Below, one piece after another: positions 1-11,300 of a stretch of DNA of 64,000 nt. The stretch covers positions 1 to 64,000 of the forward strand of contig JASAMV010007048.1 in assembly GCA_030248065.1 (NCBI GenBank). Direction: 5' to 3'. Both the position numbers and the translations under genes were made by a program. The DNA is from Rhynchonema sp. JSB1_4 (Eukaryota; Nematoda; Chromadorea; Monhysterida; Xyalidae). A model generated the notes under the pieces. The model had not been told where the DNA came from and searched no databases. It saw only the letters and a list, made by a program, of their open reading frames with translations. The stretch's first letter is position 1. Every line of letters begins with the position of its first letter.

Positions 1-2325
1 GGCGAAGTGACCAACAGTGGTGCATCAGAAGGTTCACACAACTAAAAATTATTATGTGTGCTCTTCTGTTGTAACTCCTCATAACAGATAGTGGCAATTG
101 TCACCATAAACAAGCACTACACGTCCTTCTACTAATTTTTACAAAAATAAACTCATTGATATTCTTCAGCACCTACCCCAACCGGCCAGTCAGTGAGCAG
201 TGAAACGACCACTAGCGGCGTACCAGAAGGTTGGCCAAAGTCAAATTAGTTTTGTACTTTATGTTGCCTTCTTTCTGGTATGTTTCATTATAAAACCGTA
301 AGGGCGAACTAAGGTTAAATCCGGAATGCGGAAACCGGAAATAATTTGCATACAAAAATACAAAACATTTCCGGACTCCGGAAATATTTCCGGAAAACGC
401 AGAAATTTACATGCAAAAACAATGCGTTTTCCGGAAATATTTCCGGATTCCGGTTTCCGGATTCAACCTAAGTCCGCCCTAAAATAAAAAAGTAGGAACG
501 TTGTTACGTCAGTGAGAACGGCACTACATGCTCAATTTGAGGGGTCTTTTGTCGATACGTTGCCATTTTTTCAGTAACTACTTCATCTGAGCCGTCGGTG
601 AGCGATGATACGGCCAACCGCACAGCAGAAGGTTGGATCATTAAAACTAGACCTTGGGTGATATTTTCGAAACGGTGTAAAGGTCAGTTGGGTGTAAAGG
701 TCGGTGGAAAGTTAGGCCGACAGCTCAGTGTGATAGACCTCGGTGTAAACTTCAAACATTCCACGTTAATAACAGGCAATGTTTCACGTTTACACCGAGC
801 TACGCCGACCGAGCTTTCGACCGAACTTTACACCGACCTTTACGCCCAACTGACCTTTACACCGTTTCGAAAATTCCACCCCTTGAGCAGTTGTAGACTT
901 TTTCAATTTTCATTCGGTAAGACAGAGTTGTTTTATTTTAGGATCCTCGACCACCAGTGGTTCTGGCAACACAAAGACAAGTGTTACACCAGGTTTGATT
1001 TCTTTCAATAATCTTCGATGACGTAGCAGAGATAAAAGTTTGGTGCTTCAGGGCAAGTCAATGAATCATCATCTAACGTCAGTCCAGAAACGCCTACAAC
1101 CGCATACACAGATGTTAATGGTACGAGTACCACGCCAGGCGGGGATGAAGGTGGTGCTCGATGCTTTTAATTCATGCCTAACGAACCCGTGATGCCTAAA
1201 TTGTCCAACTACCGCTGTTTTTTTCTTCAGACACGGGTGCAACGCCGGAAATTCCACACATCCCCGATGAATACAATAACACAGGCCGTAAGTTCCTTCG
1301 AGAATACAGTCAAACCTCCACGTAGTGAACAGAACGGGAACCGGCAACTCTGTTCACTGTATACAATATTCACCATGTGGAGCAGTATATAAGGGCGCCC
1401 AACTGTAAATTGGTCAGTATGAACGACGCTGCGGGTACGGTGCAGTGAACCTGCGAGGTTATAACGAACACAGTTGGTAACAACGGTAATTTCGTACTGG
1501 TTTGCGGCCTGTTTGGCATCATTTTGAGACCTAAACTGGGTAGTGAAGACTGCAGCAGTAATTTCCCGATTGACATTTTGTCAGTTTTGTCCATCTGGCA
1601 AAATTTATTCACTATGTAGAGCGCCCTTTCAGTAGTAAAGACCCTGTTCAGAAGGAAAAACTTGTTCCATGCAGTGGTGACGTTGAGAAATCGAAATTTT
1701 CCTGTACCCAGCCCAATTTTCGGGAAGTTTCCATACACACCCCCAAAAATTAATGATTTCCCGTACCAAGGGTGTTTCACCAAAAAAAATCTTAAAATTT
1801 CACATACCCGAGAAGGTTTCTGAAAAAAGTGACTCCAAAAATTTTCCAACGAGCCAAAAATTGGTCTAAAAGTGCTTAGAACAGGGTGTTCTTTCGGTAG
1901 CAAGCGATTACTGACATTTTTAGGCAAAAAATGTTCAACTTCGGTACTTGTGGGGGTCAAAAAGTCATTTCTTAGGGGTGTTTGTTCCAACAGTAAAAAA
2001 TATTCCATGCCCCATTCCCCGCCCGAGTCGCTGTACCAGGGGGTATCCCCAACACCCCTAGCGACATCACTAAATATACACTATATGTACAATTATTCAT
2101 TATGTGGAGGATTGGCTGTGCGTCAGTCTTGCCAAACTGACGTAAGCATTATCAACTAAACTTTCAGCAATCGACAAAACGGAGTTTATGACCAGCCATC
2201 CCTGGCAGCCCCTGCTGACCGCTGCCATCGTATTGTGGGTGATCGGAGCTTTGTTTGATGTGGTGTTCTTCATTTGGTTTTTCCGAACTCAAGGAGTTGA
2301 CGAAGTCGCTGCAGCAGCTGAATGA
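1..2325 (+). CDS. 3' part of a mini-exon, mucin-like single-pass membrane protein gene
   Basis: Partial: the 5' end lies before the window. Predicted exons are ?-31, 170-229, 575-631, 942-992, 1052-1150, 1231-1287 and 2168-2325. Every internal exon is a multiple of three (60, 57, 51, 99 and 57 nt), starts after an AG and stops before a GT, and is phase 1 at both ends, so exons can be added or lost without breaking the frame. Each encodes Ser/Thr/Pro/Gly-rich sequence (for example PTPTGQSVSSETTTSGVPEG and SSTTSGSGNTKTSVTPG) with N-x-S/T sites, like an O-glycosylated extracellular stalk. The last exon gives one transmembrane segment (LLTAAIVLWVIGALFDVVFF) and a short acidic tail ending VAAAAE before TGA. 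A MITE sits in the intron after 631. The family is not recognised; a mucin-like or adhesin-like surface protein is an inference. All splice sites are read by eye. Confidence 0.65.
299..482. mobile_element. Foldback/MITE with CCGG-rich inverted repeats
   Basis: The two ends are inverted copies: AGGGCGAACTAAGGTT at the left and AACCTAAGTCCGCCCT at the right. Inside, both arms repeat TTTCCGGA-type words, so the whole element can fold into a hairpin. It lies in an intron of the mini-exon gene. No coding capacity is visible. Confidence 0.6.
657..882. mobile_element. Long-TIR MITE, copy 1 (3 bp target duplication)
   Basis: Starts GGGTGATATTTTCGAAACGG and ends with its near reverse complement, with inverted arms of about 80 bp built from repeated GGTGTAAAGGTC words. 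It is flanked by CTT on both sides, a likely 3 bp target duplication. Related copies are at 30862-31072 and, one-ended, at 24794. The short duplication and GGG terminus would fit a PIF/Harbinger-like non-autonomous element, but the superfamily is a guess. Confidence 0.7.
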
Positions 2326-4274
2326 TTCCAATGCAAGCCCGTGTTTTGCACTGAACTATTTCTGCTTTTGTGAATTGTCAATAATATTCTCATTGTTCTT
2401 TCATTTCATTTCGTGCTTTGCATTGATGCTATGCGGGAATCGATTTGATTGTTTGCACTGTACCGCTCTGGTAGGGTAATTTGTTTTCACTGAAATCGTG
2501 TTGTTTTGTTATGGTTATGGAGAATATGTATACTTTTTGCCTTGAATTTGCGACAGGAAAATAGGTCTTTCGGTGATATCGTGAGAAAAGTTGGTGACAT
2601 TGCTTTTTTACTGAACCTCATGATATTGAACGCTTTGTGGATGAAATTAGGGATCTGGAATGTTTTGGCTCCATTCCTTTCCGCTGATGGTTTAAAACAA
2701 AATGTGGCTTTAATTTCCGGCCTTTAATCACAGACGGCTGCAACTGTTCTTCGCTGAAATAGCGTTGAGGGTGAAAGCGTTTAAACATTTCTTTGCGGCT
2801 AGAATTTGTGAAAAAAGCAGCTAAGTTAGGTTATTTCTATCGATTGTGCTTCAATAATCAAGCGAATTGCGAGTTAAAGAAAATATTTGGCTATAGTTTC
2901 TCCTGATGAGATGGTTGATGTTGATGACGATATTATTATCTGCATTTCCACTGAATTTCTTCTCTTAATTTAACCGAAAAGAATCACCGCTCTGATTATG
3001 AAATTTTAAGTGTGCAGTTGCTGCGAACATTGCGCTTGGATGATGAAATAATATGATGATAAAGATCAAGGCATCCCCATAGAATTTGAACGTCAAAGGA
3101 AGCAGCGCTCAAAAGCGATATCCTTGTGCATCTCTTAGCGTCCACCAAAAAAGCTGCCTGCATGTGTCACATGTGATACTACTACATGTGAACAGGTTAT
3201 ACCGATAAATTACCTTTTGGGGTTTGCTCTCAGGTCGCAAGAAGCGCGAGTGAAAATTCAGGTCGTAATCGAACTTAATTCCAACATCTTTCGGCGCCAG
3301 CCGGCGTTTGATGTACTCGTATGCTCACTTAGCACACTTGTCTGCTACGCCAAAAGAGAGGGAGTGATCTTTATTGAATTGTCAGATGCTGGTCTAACAG
3401 CGGCGAACACTAACACGTAGAAGCAGCAGAACGTGACTCACTGGATGTTTCACTTCGGGCACATACTCAAGCGCTAACCTTCTGGCTGAACAGTTGCGTT
3501 GGCGCAAACACTGTTTGATCGCAATGAGCATGCAGCGATACTTGAGGTTTCATCGGTGGTATGTACATCCTGGACGCAACATACGCTCACGGAGTGGCAA
3601 GCCCAGATCATGACCCGAGGCAGTAGCTCGAAGAACCAGATCGGACCTTTTAAAAAAAAATTTTTCTTAATATTCTTCTGCCCAACCTGGGAGCACTTTC
3701 TATTTCATACAAATTGTAAGTTGCCGGAAACCTTAAAAAAATGGGAGCTACATAGCTCTAATCGAACTTTTCCGGTGTGCCGTTGATAAAATAACCGCAA
3801 ACCGGATTTATTGTGAAACAGGTGTTTCATGTGGATGTCATCATCGTCGACTGTGTCTGCTGCATAATTTTGCATTGCTTGATATTCGTATCATTGACTT
3901 TCTTTATTGACACACGCTCCAATTTCCTTCTGATTCCATTCATGCATACTTTAAAGTTTGCATCGGTCTCGCAACAGTCTTTACCCATTTACGGTTACGG
4001 CATTTTGGTCGGGGTCTCAACTGTAGGTACATTGCCTTTCAAATTTTACCTGCACGCTCACGCAAAGACCTTTACACCAGATCCGGAAACATACCCTGAG
4101 AGAATAAACATGAATACTAATATAACAGAAATTGAGAACATGAATGAACAAACGACTAAGAAAAGGTACCGGTGAGATTCAGCCAACCTCCCTACCAAAC
4201 TAGCGCACCTTTTACTTGTTCACATTACCCATACACATATACCTTCCTTGAAGCGACGAACTGCTTCAATCATC
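2326..4274. other. Intergenic stretch, no supported gene
   Basis: AT-rich sequence between the end of the mini-exon gene and the lectin-like gene. Short open frames here show no domain, splice pattern or codon regularity I can support. It probably holds the 3' end of the first gene and the promoter or 5' UTR of the second. Confidence 0.5.
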
Positions 4275-5676
4275 ATGTCGTGCCCACCGTATTACCCCTT
4301 ACCCTTTCTATTGGTGCTCCAATCTCTGCCGCCATGCATCTTTCCCATATCTTCCCCATCAATGGAATGCCATCAAATGTCCAATGCGAATGTGCACGCC
4401 GTGTCCGACGCACAAAAATGTCGGACACTGGTGCACACTGAAATGACATGGTTGACGGCGGGGACATTCTGTCACAATCTGACACTCAACGCAAAGCACT
4501 ACAAACCGGGAACATTGATGACGCTCAAGATAACACCCGCACAAGCCGAACATCTGATACGGAATGAAATGGTGAGCGTTTTGAGCTAAAAAAGACTAGG
4601 ATGGCAAACAAGTTGTACATTTAGATATGTATGATCATTTCAGGGTTTGAACAAGTGCACCTGGTTGTGGACAGGTGGTCATGTGCCCCCAAGAAAGCGA
4701 ACACATGATCCCAACAGAAACCACCAGTTCGAATGGCTCGCTGACAACACGCCCCTCGCCAAAACTGACTTGTTGTGGGCCAGCGGTCCACGTGGATACG
4801 AATTTTGTGCCGCGTTCTCGTGTGAGGGAAACATGGCAAGACCGGGACTGTACGAAGTCAACTGTGACACGCAGCACAAGTTCATCTGTGAACACGAATT
4901 TAAAGGTGATTCAGCAGTGCGTACCCATAGATACTTCTTTTGGGGCAACTTTTTTCAACATGCCCGAATTTCAGGGCCCACATTTACGTCCACCCCTACA
5001 GTTCCATATTGTGCACCACCGGAATGGTGGATGAATTGGCAGGTCTGGGCTGCATCCCTGATCGTCTTGTGCCTCGCTCAAATCATCATTTTTGCGCTCA
5101 GCCTCATTTGCGCTTGTTGTTGTTGTGCAAAACGGTTAGCATGAGACTCAGGATGGTATAAGTTCGCGGAGACACAGCGCCCATGGTGTGGTGTGTTAAC
5201 CGAAAACAGTTTTTCTTTCATTGCATTATTGAACACAACAATTGCGATCACATTTCTGGTGAAACCGTTTTCAACAATTAAGTGTGCAGAATATCACAAA
5301 CAGCTGTGATCACACATGGTCGCACTCTGCCCAAACTGGCACGAAGCTATGACCAGATCATAACTTATACATATAACATTTCAGTGACACCAAAAAAGAT
5401 CGACCTGCTCACCGACGTTTCGAGCAAGAATTCATTCCACGAATGGCCGATCCCCCGTCCGAGAGCAACCCAAGGGCCGAACGTTACCAAGTGAAACATC
5501 ACCCAGCCAGATCACCGACCCAGTTTGAACCACCGATTCTGTACGAGAGCAGTCAATCGACTGCACTGGGCACAACACAACCAGAATCGTGGACACAACA
5601 TGAAGAAAGTACGGCTCTGCCTGATTACCGAACCCATGAATTTGACGATGATGACGAAAGTGTATACATGCAGTAG
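4275..5676 (+). CDS. C-type lectin-like domain membrane protein
   Basis: Predicted exons 4275-4571, 4644-4905, 4975-5134 and 5385-5676 join in frame to 336 residues. The 4906-4974 intron is 69 nt and ends in ATTTCAG; it is a multiple of three, so its removal rests on its intron-like composition. The product starts with a hydrophobic signal-like segment (PFLLVLQSLPPCIF). It then carries a complete CTLD pattern: Cys and W..A...C near the start, W-T-G-G after the first splice, LWASGPRGYEFCAAF, and the closing VNC....HKFICE. A transmembrane helix (ASLIVLCLAQIIIFALSLI) follows, then a cytoplasmic Cys cluster and a hydrophilic Asp-rich tail ending DDDDESVYMQ. The Ca-binding EPN/QPD and WND triads are not obvious, so carbohydrate binding is uncertain. 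The tail exon contains GTGAAACATCAC at 5491, the recurrent 12-mer of this window. A likely poly(A) signal is at 5891. The start is the ATG just before the signal segment; a 5' exon could be missing. Confidence 0.75.
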
Positions 5677-5890
5677 GGTGATGTTTCATCTGCAGATATT
5701 CCCAGAAACTTTTTGGACAGGCGAGTTTTAATGATTTTCAAGTATTTCCGATTATCTTATCGATGTGGAGGCAGTTCACATGGGAAGGCTAAATTTTGAT
5801 GATCATGGGCAAGAACGCTTTCTGAAAATGAACCCGACGTCTGACAATGAGTCGATATTTTTCAAAATGTAAAAAGCACAATGCGCATGA

Positions 5891-5896
5891 AATAAA
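5891..5896 (+). other. Candidate poly(A) signal of the lectin-like gene
   Basis: AATAAA about 215 bases after the predicted stop of the C-type lectin-like gene, in otherwise featureless AT-rich sequence. Confidence 0.4.
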
Positions 5897-6144
5897 ACGA
5901 CAGTCACTGAGCTGCACGTTGCTTTTATCACACAATCACCATTGCATAAAGGATTCTACAACAATATTCACCCACGTGCAACATATTCTGTAATGCTGTG
6001 TGCAATAACCTGACAGCGATTCATCCACACAAATTTCTAGCAGATTTACACAGAGACTATGTATATGCTGAGCAAACACAATCGTAAAAGCCGCAATGAT
6101 ACTGCAATAAACCAACAATGAATGACTACATGGATGCAAGATCA

Positions 6145-6668
6145 TCACTTCTTGGTGGCAGTTTTCGGTGCTGAAGTCGTGTCTGACGTCGTTGGCTCGT
6201 GATCAGGCACACCGGGTGTCGGTTGCGGTAATCGGTGTTTGACCAGCTCCGTCTGCAAGAGCGCAAATATGAAAGATTTTTATCGTTGCAAAAGTAATTC
6301 TGTCTAATTCTCTCACACAACATTCACGTTCCAAACTAGTTGTGTCCAAAGTAAACAGCCAGACCAAGGCATTTCATATTTACCCCATGGTATCTGAGAT
6401 TTTTCATTTAGGCACCAGAACGCATCCAAGTTTTTGGATTTCCAAACGGCACCGCCGAGCCAGCTCTTGACGTACAACTTCAATTTCACACGATATTGTT
6501 ATATTGCAGAGCACGCGCAGACTACATTCGTACATTGCCGTTCGTGCACATTTCGCTTCATAACCCAAATCTAAACACATTGTACCTCGGTCTCATAATA
6601 ATCCCATTTTGTCCCCGTGTGGTACTCGGGCACCTTGTACTGGTCTTTCGACACGACATGTTGCGCGC
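6145..6668 (-). CDS. Small unidentified spliced gene, 3' part
   Basis: Two minus-strand exons can be supported. Exon 6668-6586 follows TTTTAG and encodes a Tyr/Lys-rich stretch containing DQYKVPEYHTGTKWDYY, ending before a GT. Exon 6252-6145 follows a TTGCAG acceptor in the compatible phase 0 and encodes ELVKHRLPQPTPGVPDHEP, a Thr/Ser-rich run and TATKK before TGA. The 5' exon must end in phase 1. A hydrophobic candidate (RKPTAVVVFVLAFKF) lies near 6780-6830 but with a weak donor. A third segment around 6420-6475 also has an open frame and may be an alternative exon or intron. The overall shape, a short protein with a possible N-terminal membrane helix and a soluble tail, is all I can say; the family is not recognised. 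Confidence 0.4.
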
Positions 6669-6879
6669 CTAAAACGAATATGGATTCAGAATTTCCAATA
6701 AATTTCAGCAGATTGTTACCGGACTGGGAAGAGAACTAAAAAGGGACCATAGGCCGTATCGGACAAAACTTGAAGGCCAGAACAAAGACGACGACCGCGG
6801 TTGGTTTACGGCAAGGCAAACGTTGTCTGCGGTGACGCAGTTGGTTCGGGTGGTACACATAGCTAGCTGGAGGGGTCAA

Positions 6880-7320
6880 GCTGGGTGGACATAACGTAGA
6901 CTGCCGACTGGGTATGCCGATTTGGGGTGGGGCATTGGCCCAGAGGTAAAAATCAGGGGTATAAAAATAGGTGAAAAGTGTGCTAAAATAGGTGGCCGTC
7001 AAGAATGCCGAAAAAAACGTTGAAAACAAAAATGCCGCAAACAAACGATGAAAAAAATGCCGAAAAAATAAAGATGCTGGGGATCGAATGGGGATTTACC
7101 CACAAGTGAAACATCACCCCACAATTGTAAAACCTGCCCAAATAAAGGAAACGTTCACAAAAGTACAAATGCTCAGGCTTTCATTCAGGATTATGCCTGC
7201 CTGCCAGCCAGGAAGACCTGTCCACATGAAGAAAATATTTACAAAAAGTCGAACGGCACCGCCTTCATTTAGGGTTAGGCTTAGGCTACCAGCCAGGAAG
7301 ACATGTGACCAAACGAGGAC
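6880..7320. repeat. Low-complexity and duplicated sequence 3' of EIF1AD
   Basis: About 6950-7080 is built of GCCGAAAAAA-type repeats. Two imperfect copies, about 82 bp apart (about 7144 and 7226), share the core CCAGCCAGGAAGAC. A GTGAAACATCAC site is at 7106. No gene is supported here. Confidence 0.4.
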
Positions 7321-8327
7321 CACAACAAGTTGGGTCCGAACTGCATCAGGGCCGTTTTTTGGTGAACTACATAAATACCCACCCAAAACAAAACTTCCTA
7401 ACATTAGTAGCATTTTTTAATTTTCGGCATTTTGTGTTTTCGGCATTACGTTTTTGGCATAAATTTCTGCGTATGAGAAAGTTTGACCATTTTTGGACCA
7501 CAAATTGGCCATCTCGTCAGTAAAGTCAACGCTTTGGTTCATGTCCGGAAGCGGTAGACATAGATAGCTAACTTTGAATGGTATAGATTTTTTCGGTAGA
7601 CATACAGAGAGCTGACCCAGGTTAGAATAAAACACTGCTACACGCTGCTTTTGGGTATTGCCCCCATACCCCCCCCCCCACCCCAGCTACATCACTGGTT
7701 GTTTGGACGTACGTCACCTTGAATACGAAGTTTGACCAGTGTAAAAGCTATTTGGTGTTAAGGAACTAAGGTGCTGGTCGATCTCATGTCAGTGTGCTCC
7801 GACTGACGCGAAACGCTATGCGAACAAAGTTTGCCTTGGCATCTGCAGGCCTTCAGATCTGCAAACCATAGAACTAGTCACCAACCAACAACTTTCATCT
7901 TGTTCGCGTGCTCAATACCAGATTCAAATCGGCTCGGGCTGGAAGGGATGTTGCTCAAACATCGCACAGTTGTGGACGTCAACACAGAGGGTCGACATCG
8001 CAGCACGGATGAACAACGACAGAGAACGGACAGACGTTGGCCGGACATTGTGGATAAAACTGTCAAGCACGATCATACCAAATCGGGATTTTTAAAAAAA
8101 TATCTGGAATAATAACGATAAACCCGAGCGCGCAGCTGGATTGGCGCCAATGCATAACGCCATTTTGATGAGACAAAAATTAAAACACAATGAAGCAATA
8201 CACGTTTAAACCTTTATCAAACCCAATACCAAGAACAAACTCTGATCATAACTCATTTGCAAAAGTAAACAATCAACGTCAACTCAACAACAATAAAACA
8301 CTGCAGACCAGAAATAGATTCAAGCGA

Positions 8328-11300
8328 TCACCTTTCCGTATCAGGTACATCCTCCTCCAATCTATGGCTAATATTTCCTTCCGATTTATTCGCCGTAATG
8401 GTCGCCGTTTGGCTAAATACGCCGTGATCTCTATTCGGATTACACACAATTTCATGAGCTTCGGGCTCCGAGTCTGAGTCCGGATTTTCTTCATCGTCGT
8501 TTGCAGTTTCATCGTCGTTTTCGGACTCAGATGAGGATTGGCTTGGCGGCAACATGTCTTCAGCGATGAAGGCCGTCGTTGTTTTCGTCTCCGTTTGTCT
8601 GAATAAAACAGCAATATTTTTTAAGCTTCAGCATTTGCCATTTGCAAGCTGACAATTTTGGTGCATGCTGACAATTTTTCAGGTGCAAAGTGACTGATTT
8701 ACTGACATTGTAGTTGCTGGTCTGGCGGGGAAATTAGTGTACCTCCCTACTTTTTCGGAGGGGGAAGAAGACCCAAATTCAGAAAAAAGTCACTTTTTGA
8801 GGCGAGTTTGACCTATATTTGCCCCATCTTGTAAAAAAATCTTCATAAAAAGAGTAATTTGGCGACTTCTGACAACACTAACATAGTATTGGTGTACATG
8901 TTTAGGCGCAATTTGCACTTAAAAAAGCAAAAAAGCATAGTTTGGAACGTTGAAGACTCCAACTTTTCAATTTTCTTATCTCCAAATTCGAACTCGGTCG
9001 GCCAACATCCCTGTTCAACGATGTGCCTGATGTTGTCCGGATACAGAACATGCACAATCTCTGCCTGGACTTTGTCGCCTTCGTTGATCGGCTCGCAAAT
9101 CACGAAATCGCCACGTTTGATCCAGATCGTGCGACGATACTGCAAAGCAAAGAAATAATCACTGAGCACAACGCAAGTTACAAAATAGAATCCAGTCGTG
9201 TTCAATCACGTCCGCCCAGTCCAATTTTTTTCGATTAGAGCACCGCCTTTTTCCGATGGATTTTTCAGGTGGCTCTAATTCTTAAAAATATTGCATCCCA
9301 GGGCAACATTCATACTTGGAGAGGGCAGCAATCAAATCTAATAATCGCACAGCTATACGGGCAGGCGAAAAAAAACGGTTACCGAAAAAAAACCGTTTTT
9401 TCCGAGACCCGAATACTTTTCCATTTATTTTTTCGTGGGTATCTTTTCGGTTTTTGATCGGAAAAATATCGGTACTTTATTCCAATTTTCCAAAAAATTG
9501 TAATGCAAAACTGATGAGTTTTTCGATTTCAGTGAAAAATTGGCTCGAGCACAAAAATTAACCAGCCCAAAATGGGCCAAAAAGCGTGTAAACCAAGTGT
9601 TTTCGACTGACTTCAACACTCTTCAAGAGCACTCTCGTCACTTCGAACAAATTTTGCACTGAAATTGTTATAATTTTCGAAATTAGGTCCTTAAGTACTG
9701 GAAAAGTATTTGAAAAAAAACGTTTTTTTGCGGGAAAAAACTGTTTTTTTTTCACGAGAAATAAAAAACGGTTCTTTATGACAGTATACGCAAAGCTCCA
9801 AAAAAACGACCCCACCCCAAAATTTATCCATGTGTCATCAGCATCCCGGAATTCGGCACTTTCAAACACATCCTGCACTGCTTTCAAACAAGCCAAAGCT
9901 AATTGGAAATCACATCTAAGTGCATTGTCATTAATCAATGATGTAGTTGGTCCGAGCAAGAAAGCTAGCCAGCTGGAGGGTCCGGCGCAAGAAAGCTAGC
10001 TAGCTAGCCGGGTACCCCGATTTGGAAGTATTGGTCCAGAAGTCAAAAACATTGGTATAAAAATTGGTCGAAATTACGCCAATATAGCCCTAAAATGGGC
10101 GTTTTTGTGCATGTATGAGTAAATGTGATCGAATTTGACAATTTTGGCTCATAAAATGGTCATTTTGGCGCTAAAATCAACAGTTTTTTTGACTTGATGA
10201 CCGGAGCAGAGCTAGGGTAGCCCCCCAGTACAGTAGGTATCCCCCTCGCCTGGTACAGTAGGTATCTCCCCCCCCCGATGTTTGGCATGGTACAGTAGGT
10301 ATCCCCCCCGATTTTTGCCCCGGTACAGTAGGTACCCCCCCCCCCCCCGATTTTGGCCCAAAGGTGCCAATTTTTGACCAAAATGGCCAAAATTAGTGTA
10401 AAATCAGTGGTTTTAACATCAGATTACCCAAAATACTACGTTTTCACACGATTCCACACATAATAAAAGGGCTCTATCGCCACCGCGTCCGGATGCGGTC
10501 AACGAGATGGATATGGCGATGTCTCGTTCGATACGCATTCACGTCAGCCTGGGGACGCCAGCCACGTCGCTAAATGGTGGTACACGGAAGTGACGGACAA
10601 TCACCAACCCACCATCTGTTCTGGACTGTTGACAATATGGACTGATCCCTATATGCGCCCTCTGAGCCCGACATTTGTCGTTTGACGAGGACGAGGATTA
10701 ATGCATAATTTTCAGTTCTGTTAACATGTCCTGTGATCTGTCCTGATGTCCGTGATCTTTCTCTCTCCTTGGCGCTTTTTGTAGCTTTTATTTGCTGTGG
10801 TTTTGTTATAACCAGTGTTGTAACTATTTTCATTTCCGTAATTGTCCCACCCGGTCTTGTAACTGTGCTTCTATCACTAATTTACGTGCATGGTTTTATG
10901 CGTCACTGAGAGCAATAAACCAAACCAACACATAATAAACACATTAAAAATTTTCACCCAAAAACCCACCCCTGACTGTGGTGCCGGTCAGCGGTGTCAA
11001 TCGGGCCGGCCCGGGCCGGACTTCCAGGCCCGAGATCGCCCAAAATACTAAAAAAATTGTGAATTTTCATTAAAAAACAGCGATTTTAAGGATTTGGCAC
11101 TGGATTTAATCTTATTTTTGCAATTTTTTAGTTTTCAGCGGTTAATTTTGTGCCAAAATTCTTGGTTCTCAGAGCAAACCAAAAAGACATCAGACAAAAT
11201 TGGTCAAAAAATCGGGCAGGGCCGAGTTTTCCCATGGTCGGGCCGGGCCAGAGGCCGAACTTCACGGCCCGCAACGGGCCGGGCCGACCTGTCGGGGGTT

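Noticed and set aside
299..482. Hairpin at 299-482 as a microRNA precursor
   Set aside because: Arms end in clean terminal repeats and the stem is CCGG-repetitive; a foldback element explains it better.
1370..2008. 212-codon open frame on the minus strand
   Set aside because: Lies in the last intron of the plus-strand mini-exon gene, is AT-rich with no domain, and overlaps low-complexity sequence; treated as chance.
3217..3786. Open frames in the 3.2-3.8 kb spacer as an exon of the lectin-like gene
   Set aside because: No in-phase donor to 4275 and no signal or domain; the ATG at 4275 already precedes a signal-like segment.
7831..8112. 93-codon plus-strand frame before EIF1AD's stop
   Set aside because: No recognisable domain, opposite to the gene that ends nearby, and no splice or start context.
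10160..10390. Regular repeats at 10215-10345 as a CRISPR-like array
   Set aside because: Units are direct minisatellite copies with C-runs as spacers, in an intron of a eukaryotic gene.
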